From Oscillospiraceae bacterium (GTDB taxonomy: Bacteria; Bacillota; Clostridia; Oscillospirales; Ruminococcaceae): 6,783 bases of DNA. The stretch spans positions 1 through 6,783 of the forward strand of contig JAITVF010000086.1 in assembly GCA_031285945.1 (NCBI GenBank). Direction: 5' to 3'. Made by a program: the position numbers and the translations under genes. This document shows, piece after piece, positions 4,207 through 6,783 of this stretch. The stretch's first letter is position 1, and every line of letters starts with the position of its first letter. The notes beneath the pieces are model-generated. The model saw only the letters and a program-made list of their open reading frames with translations. It was not told the origin of the DNA and did not search any database.

Positions 4207-5916
4207 TTAAACCGGCCTCATTGACTGGAAGGCGTTGAGCAGGTTTAGCTTGCCGTAGCCCCAGCGGTTGTTGGGAAACTCTACGTCCTCGCTTCGTTCG
4301 CAGCCCGCGACCAGCCTTGCCCGCACCCTGAAGGAATCGAGGGATACGTCGTTGCCCTCCACTATACCCCATTGCAGCATAAGGGCGCTGGCGCCCGCGG
4401 TAATTGCCGCCGCCACGCTGGTTCCGCTCATCGTGCCGTGGCCGGTGGGGTAGCTCCCCCCCACCTCCACGCCTGGCGCCACCAGGTCGGGAGAGATCGA
4501 GGGCATACGGGTTGGCCCCCATGACGTGGAGGGCGCGAGGGAATCGTTACGGTGATCGTAGGCCCCGCAGGCGGTGATTCCAAGGGTGGTGGCGGGGGTC
4601 ACCACCGTATAGTTGGGGGACGGGGACAAAAATACGGTGCCTGGGCTTATAAAGCCGGTGAGGGGGAGCCACGCGTGCCATCCGCCGTCGAGAATAATGT
4701 CGCCGTGCAGGGTTATGGTCCAAATTCCGGGCGTCGCCGAGTAGATTTTTATCCTAGTGAGCTGCTCGCCGCTCCGCTGTATGGGGAATACGTATTCGAT
4801 TACCACGGTGCTCCGCTCTAAAACCAGCTTGTTGCGATAGGTTATCCCCGAGCGCGCCGGTATGCGGTTTATATGCTCGCCCGAAGGGGAGGTGATCTCT
4901 ACCGACAATCTGTCCATAGAATAGTTCCATATCGACATGTAAACGTCCTCGGGCTTTTCGCCCACCCGCAGCTCCAGGTCCTGCGTTTCACCCTGCGCGT
5001 TAAACTTTCCCTGCGCGTGGTGCCCGCTCTGCCCCTCGTTCCCCACCGCGGCGCTGATGGAAACCCCGGTTATCCCCGCTATGTCGGAGAGGTATTCGTC
5101 CAGCTCGGTAAAGCCGTTGTGGCTTCCGTAATTGGTTCCCAACGAAATACAGATAGCTACCGGTTTTTTTAATTCAAGCGCCTTGTCTACTATATACTGA
5201 ATCCCAAGAGCAAAATCGTCGGAGGCGAAGGCGTTTTTTTGCTCGGGCGGAATAAGAAAGCGGGCGTAGTCGGCACGCCTTGCTTCTTTGAGCTTTACGG
5301 CTATTATTTCCGCCTCGGGAGCGGCGCCTATGTACTCGCCCGGCTCGCGGCCTCCCGCTACCGACGCCAGAAAGGTGCCGTGACCCACCGTATCCCTGTG
5401 AGGGACTACGGAAAAAGGATCCTCGGAGAGGAGCGCCTCGTTAAGCCGCTCGTTTGTGTACTCGCTGCCAAAAAAATAACCGTCGGGCGCGGAGCCGGGT
5501 ATTGTCTGATCCCATATATAACGTATCTTGCTGGTGCCGTCCTCGTATAAAAAGGCGTTGTTGGTGTAGTCGATTCCGGTATCAACAAAACCGAGAAGAA
5601 CGCCGTTGCCGCGCAGGCCCAGCCAGGGCTGGCGCTCCACCTGTAAAATACCCGCCGCGTCAAGGCTTGAGGTATCTAAGAGACCCATCACAAGCGGGAA
5701 AATATTGCTGACGTAGTTTTCGGTATCAGATACAACCTTTTCTATATCGCCCACGTTTACGTATACGACGGTGTATCCGCCCGTAAGGCTTTTTCCGGGG
5801 TGAATGTATGGGTGCTGGCTGAAAAGCTCCTCGGGCAGCATCTCGGATTTTATGACAATAGCCGCCGTATCGTCCCGATAGATGAAATCCTCCAGCGAGT
5901 TTGTTCCGTTGCTCAT
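4207..5916 (-). CDS. Subtilisin-like S8 serine peptidase, clostridial Csp-like architecture
   Basis: A 569-residue predicted endopeptidase. There is no signal peptide or membrane segment, so it should act in the cytoplasm, in the spore, or after cell lysis. Residues 1 to about 90 look like a short prodomain. The catalytic core then has Asp112 (GFVDTGIDY), His179 (GHGT), oxyanion Asn293 (AVGNEG) and Ser500 (GTMSGTSVAAA), so the active site is complete. Between Asn and Ser lies an insertion of about 130 residues rich in beta-strand patterns (about 305-440, with LSVEITSPSGE and GIWTITLHG), matching the jellyroll insertion of clostridial Csp-type proteases. The C-terminus has the usual NNRWGYGKLNLLNAF. 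Csp proteases of some clostridia activate the cortex hydrolase during germination, but many paralogs in this class have no known role, so I do not assign one. AGGGAGG at 5922-5928 lies five bases before the ATG. It follows a paralog by 24 bases in the same operon. Confidence 0.9.
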   Translation of the reverse strand: MSNGTNSLEDFIYRDDTAAIVIKSEMLPEELFSQHPYIHPGKSLTGGYTVVYVNVGDIEKVVSDTENYVSNIFPLVMGLLDTSSLDAAGILQVERQPWLGLRGNGVLLGFVDTGIDYTNNAFLYEDGTSKIRYIWDQTIPGSAPDGYFFGSEYTNERLNEALLSEDPFSVVPHRDTVGHGTFLASVAGGREPGEYIGAAPEAEIIAVKLKEARRADYARFLIPPEQKNAFASDDFALGIQYIVDKALELKKPVAICISLGTNYGSHNGFTELDEYLSDIAGITGVSISAAVGNEGQSGHHAQGKFNAQGETQDLELRVGEKPEDVYMSIWNYSMDRLSVEITSPSGEHINRIPARSGITYRNKLVLERSTVVIEYVFPIQRSGEQLTRIKIYSATPGIWTITLHGDIILDGGWHAWLPLTGFISPGTVFLSPSPNYTVVTPATTLGITACGAYDHRNDSLAPSTSWGPTRMPSISPDLVAPGVEVGGSYPTGHGTMSGTSVAAAITAGASALMLQWGIVEGNDVSLDSFRVRARLVAGCERSEDVEFPNNRWGYGKLNLLNAFQSMRPV

Positions 5917-5940
5917 TGTGACCTCCCTGCTTTTGGCCGG

Positions 5941-6783
5941 TTATTCTTTATATTTTGTCAGGGCTTTCATGGTTTCGCTCAGGCAGAGCGAGCCGTACCC
6001 CCATGTGGCGTCCGGATATGCCTGCCCGGGTATTTTATCCGTGCCCCTTTGCAGATACGCCTTTACTCTCTGGCCGTATAAAAATGAATCATTCCCCTTT
6101 ACTATCCCCCACTCCATCATAAGGGCGGCGGCTCCCGTCACAAAGGGCGCGGCCATGCTGGTTCCGGTAAATGTGTCGTAGCCGCCCCCTGTTCTGGACG
6201 TTCGTATAGCCACTGCGGGCGCTACCAGGTCGGGCTTTATGTATACGTTGTTAAAGGTATAGCCCCGCCCCGAAAAGCTGGCGGCGCTGCCGATGAGCTC
6301 GTCATATCCCCCAACTGATATTACGCTTTCAGCGGTGGCGGGAAGAGTAATGGTAAGACCCGTGTCCGGGGTCGTAAAGGCGGTTCCTGTTCCCACCTCC
6401 TCTGTTGTGGGGAGCCAGACGTGGAATTCGCCCCTTGTTACCTCGCGCCCTGTTACCCGCAGCCTCCATATCCCCTGGGGTATTGGCTGGGGCTGCCGCC
6501 TTATTTGTATGAAGATCTCCTGGTTCTCGTCGTAAAACGACGGGCCGCCGTAAAAGATATCGAGCTCGGCGTCATCCAGTCTCATGCTCGCGAAGGAAAC
6601 GGTGGGATTAAAGGGCCCGCTCGACTGCCCCGAGGGCGCTATAAGCTCCAGGCTGAAGATATCCACAAAGCTTTTCCAAAATGAAAGATACAAAGAATGG
6701 AGCGCGACCGAGACTACAAACTCCACGTCCAACGTCCGCCCCTTGGTTGCCCTACCCTCAAAGTGATGGCCGGCGCTCCCCTC
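5941..6783 (-). CDS. Second S8 Csp-like peptidase, N-terminus beyond the window
   Basis: The frame is open to the window edge, giving 280 visible residues of the C-terminal half. It begins EGSAGHHFEG, which aligns with NEGQSGHHAQG just after the oxyanion Asn in the neighbouring peptidase; the catalytic Asp, His and Asn are therefore outside the window. A TTG at 6730-6732 could pass for a start but encodes an internal Leu, since homology continues through it. Visible parts are the beta-rich insertion (FSLELIAPSGQ, GIWRLRVTG, FHVWLPTTEE), KPDLVAPAVAI, the catalytic Ser in FTGTSMAAPFVTGAAALMM (Ser codon 6157-6159), and the C-terminal WGYGSLCL. It is a divergent paralog of the downstream gene and is co-oriented with it across a 24-base gap, which indicates an operon. 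Its GTSMAAP is the canonical form; the partner has GTSVAAA. Confidence 0.88.
   Translation of the reverse strand, partial: EGSAGHHFEGRATKGRTLDVEFVVSVALHSLYLSFWKSFVDIFSLELIAPSGQSSGPFNPTVSFASMRLDDAELDIFYGGPSFYDENQEIFIQIRRQPQPIPQGIWRLRVTGREVTRGEFHVWLPTTEEVGTGTAFTTPDTGLTITLPATAESVISVGGYDELIGSAASFSGRGYTFNNVYIKPDLVAPAVAIRTSRTGGGYDTFTGTSMAAPFVTGAAALMMEWGIVKGNDSFLYGQRVKAYLQRGTDKIPGQAYPDATWGYGSLCLSETMKALTKYKE

Noticed and set aside
6730..6732. TTG as the start of the second S8 peptidase
   Set aside because: The frame stays open to the window edge and the residues before it match the paralog, so this is an internal Leu of a truncated gene.

Overview
The window reads as chromosomal DNA of a Firmicute of the class Clostridia. 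The reasons are strong AGGAGG-type ribosome binding sites, two S8 peptidases with the clostridial Csp-like architecture (short prodomain, subtilase core, large beta-rich insertion), and GC-richer genes separated by AT-rich spacers. I cannot name a genus.

Layout. Positions 1-251 hold no gene; they contain nested and alternating inverted repeats and a GC-rich stem-loop ahead of the first operon. Positions 252-2848 (+ strand) hold two genes of a ribose/xylose-type (CUT2) ABC importer, a duplicated-domain ATPase and a membrane permease, overlapping by ATGA. The substrate-binding protein is not in the window. Positions 2849-3200 separate convergent genes and hold a perfect 20-bp-stem bidirectional terminator and, next to it, a roughly 100-bp palindromic element flanked by a 9-10 bp direct repeat, which looks like a miniature inverted-repeat transposable element (MITE). 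Positions 3201-4049 (- strand) encode PanB, ketopantoate hydroxymethyltransferase, without panC or panD beside it. Positions 4050-4206 are AT-rich and carry the likely panB promoter. Positions 4207-6783 (- strand) carry two tandem paralogous S8 peptidases, the first one transcribed being cut by the window edge.

The three functional blocks (sugar-type import, pantothenate synthesis, cytoplasmic or spore-type proteolysis) show no obvious shared pathway. I see no convincing new enzyme system. The least ordinary parts are the non-coding repeats: the MITE-like element with an apparent target duplication, and the alternating inverted boxes at the left end, which could fold in mutually exclusive ways.
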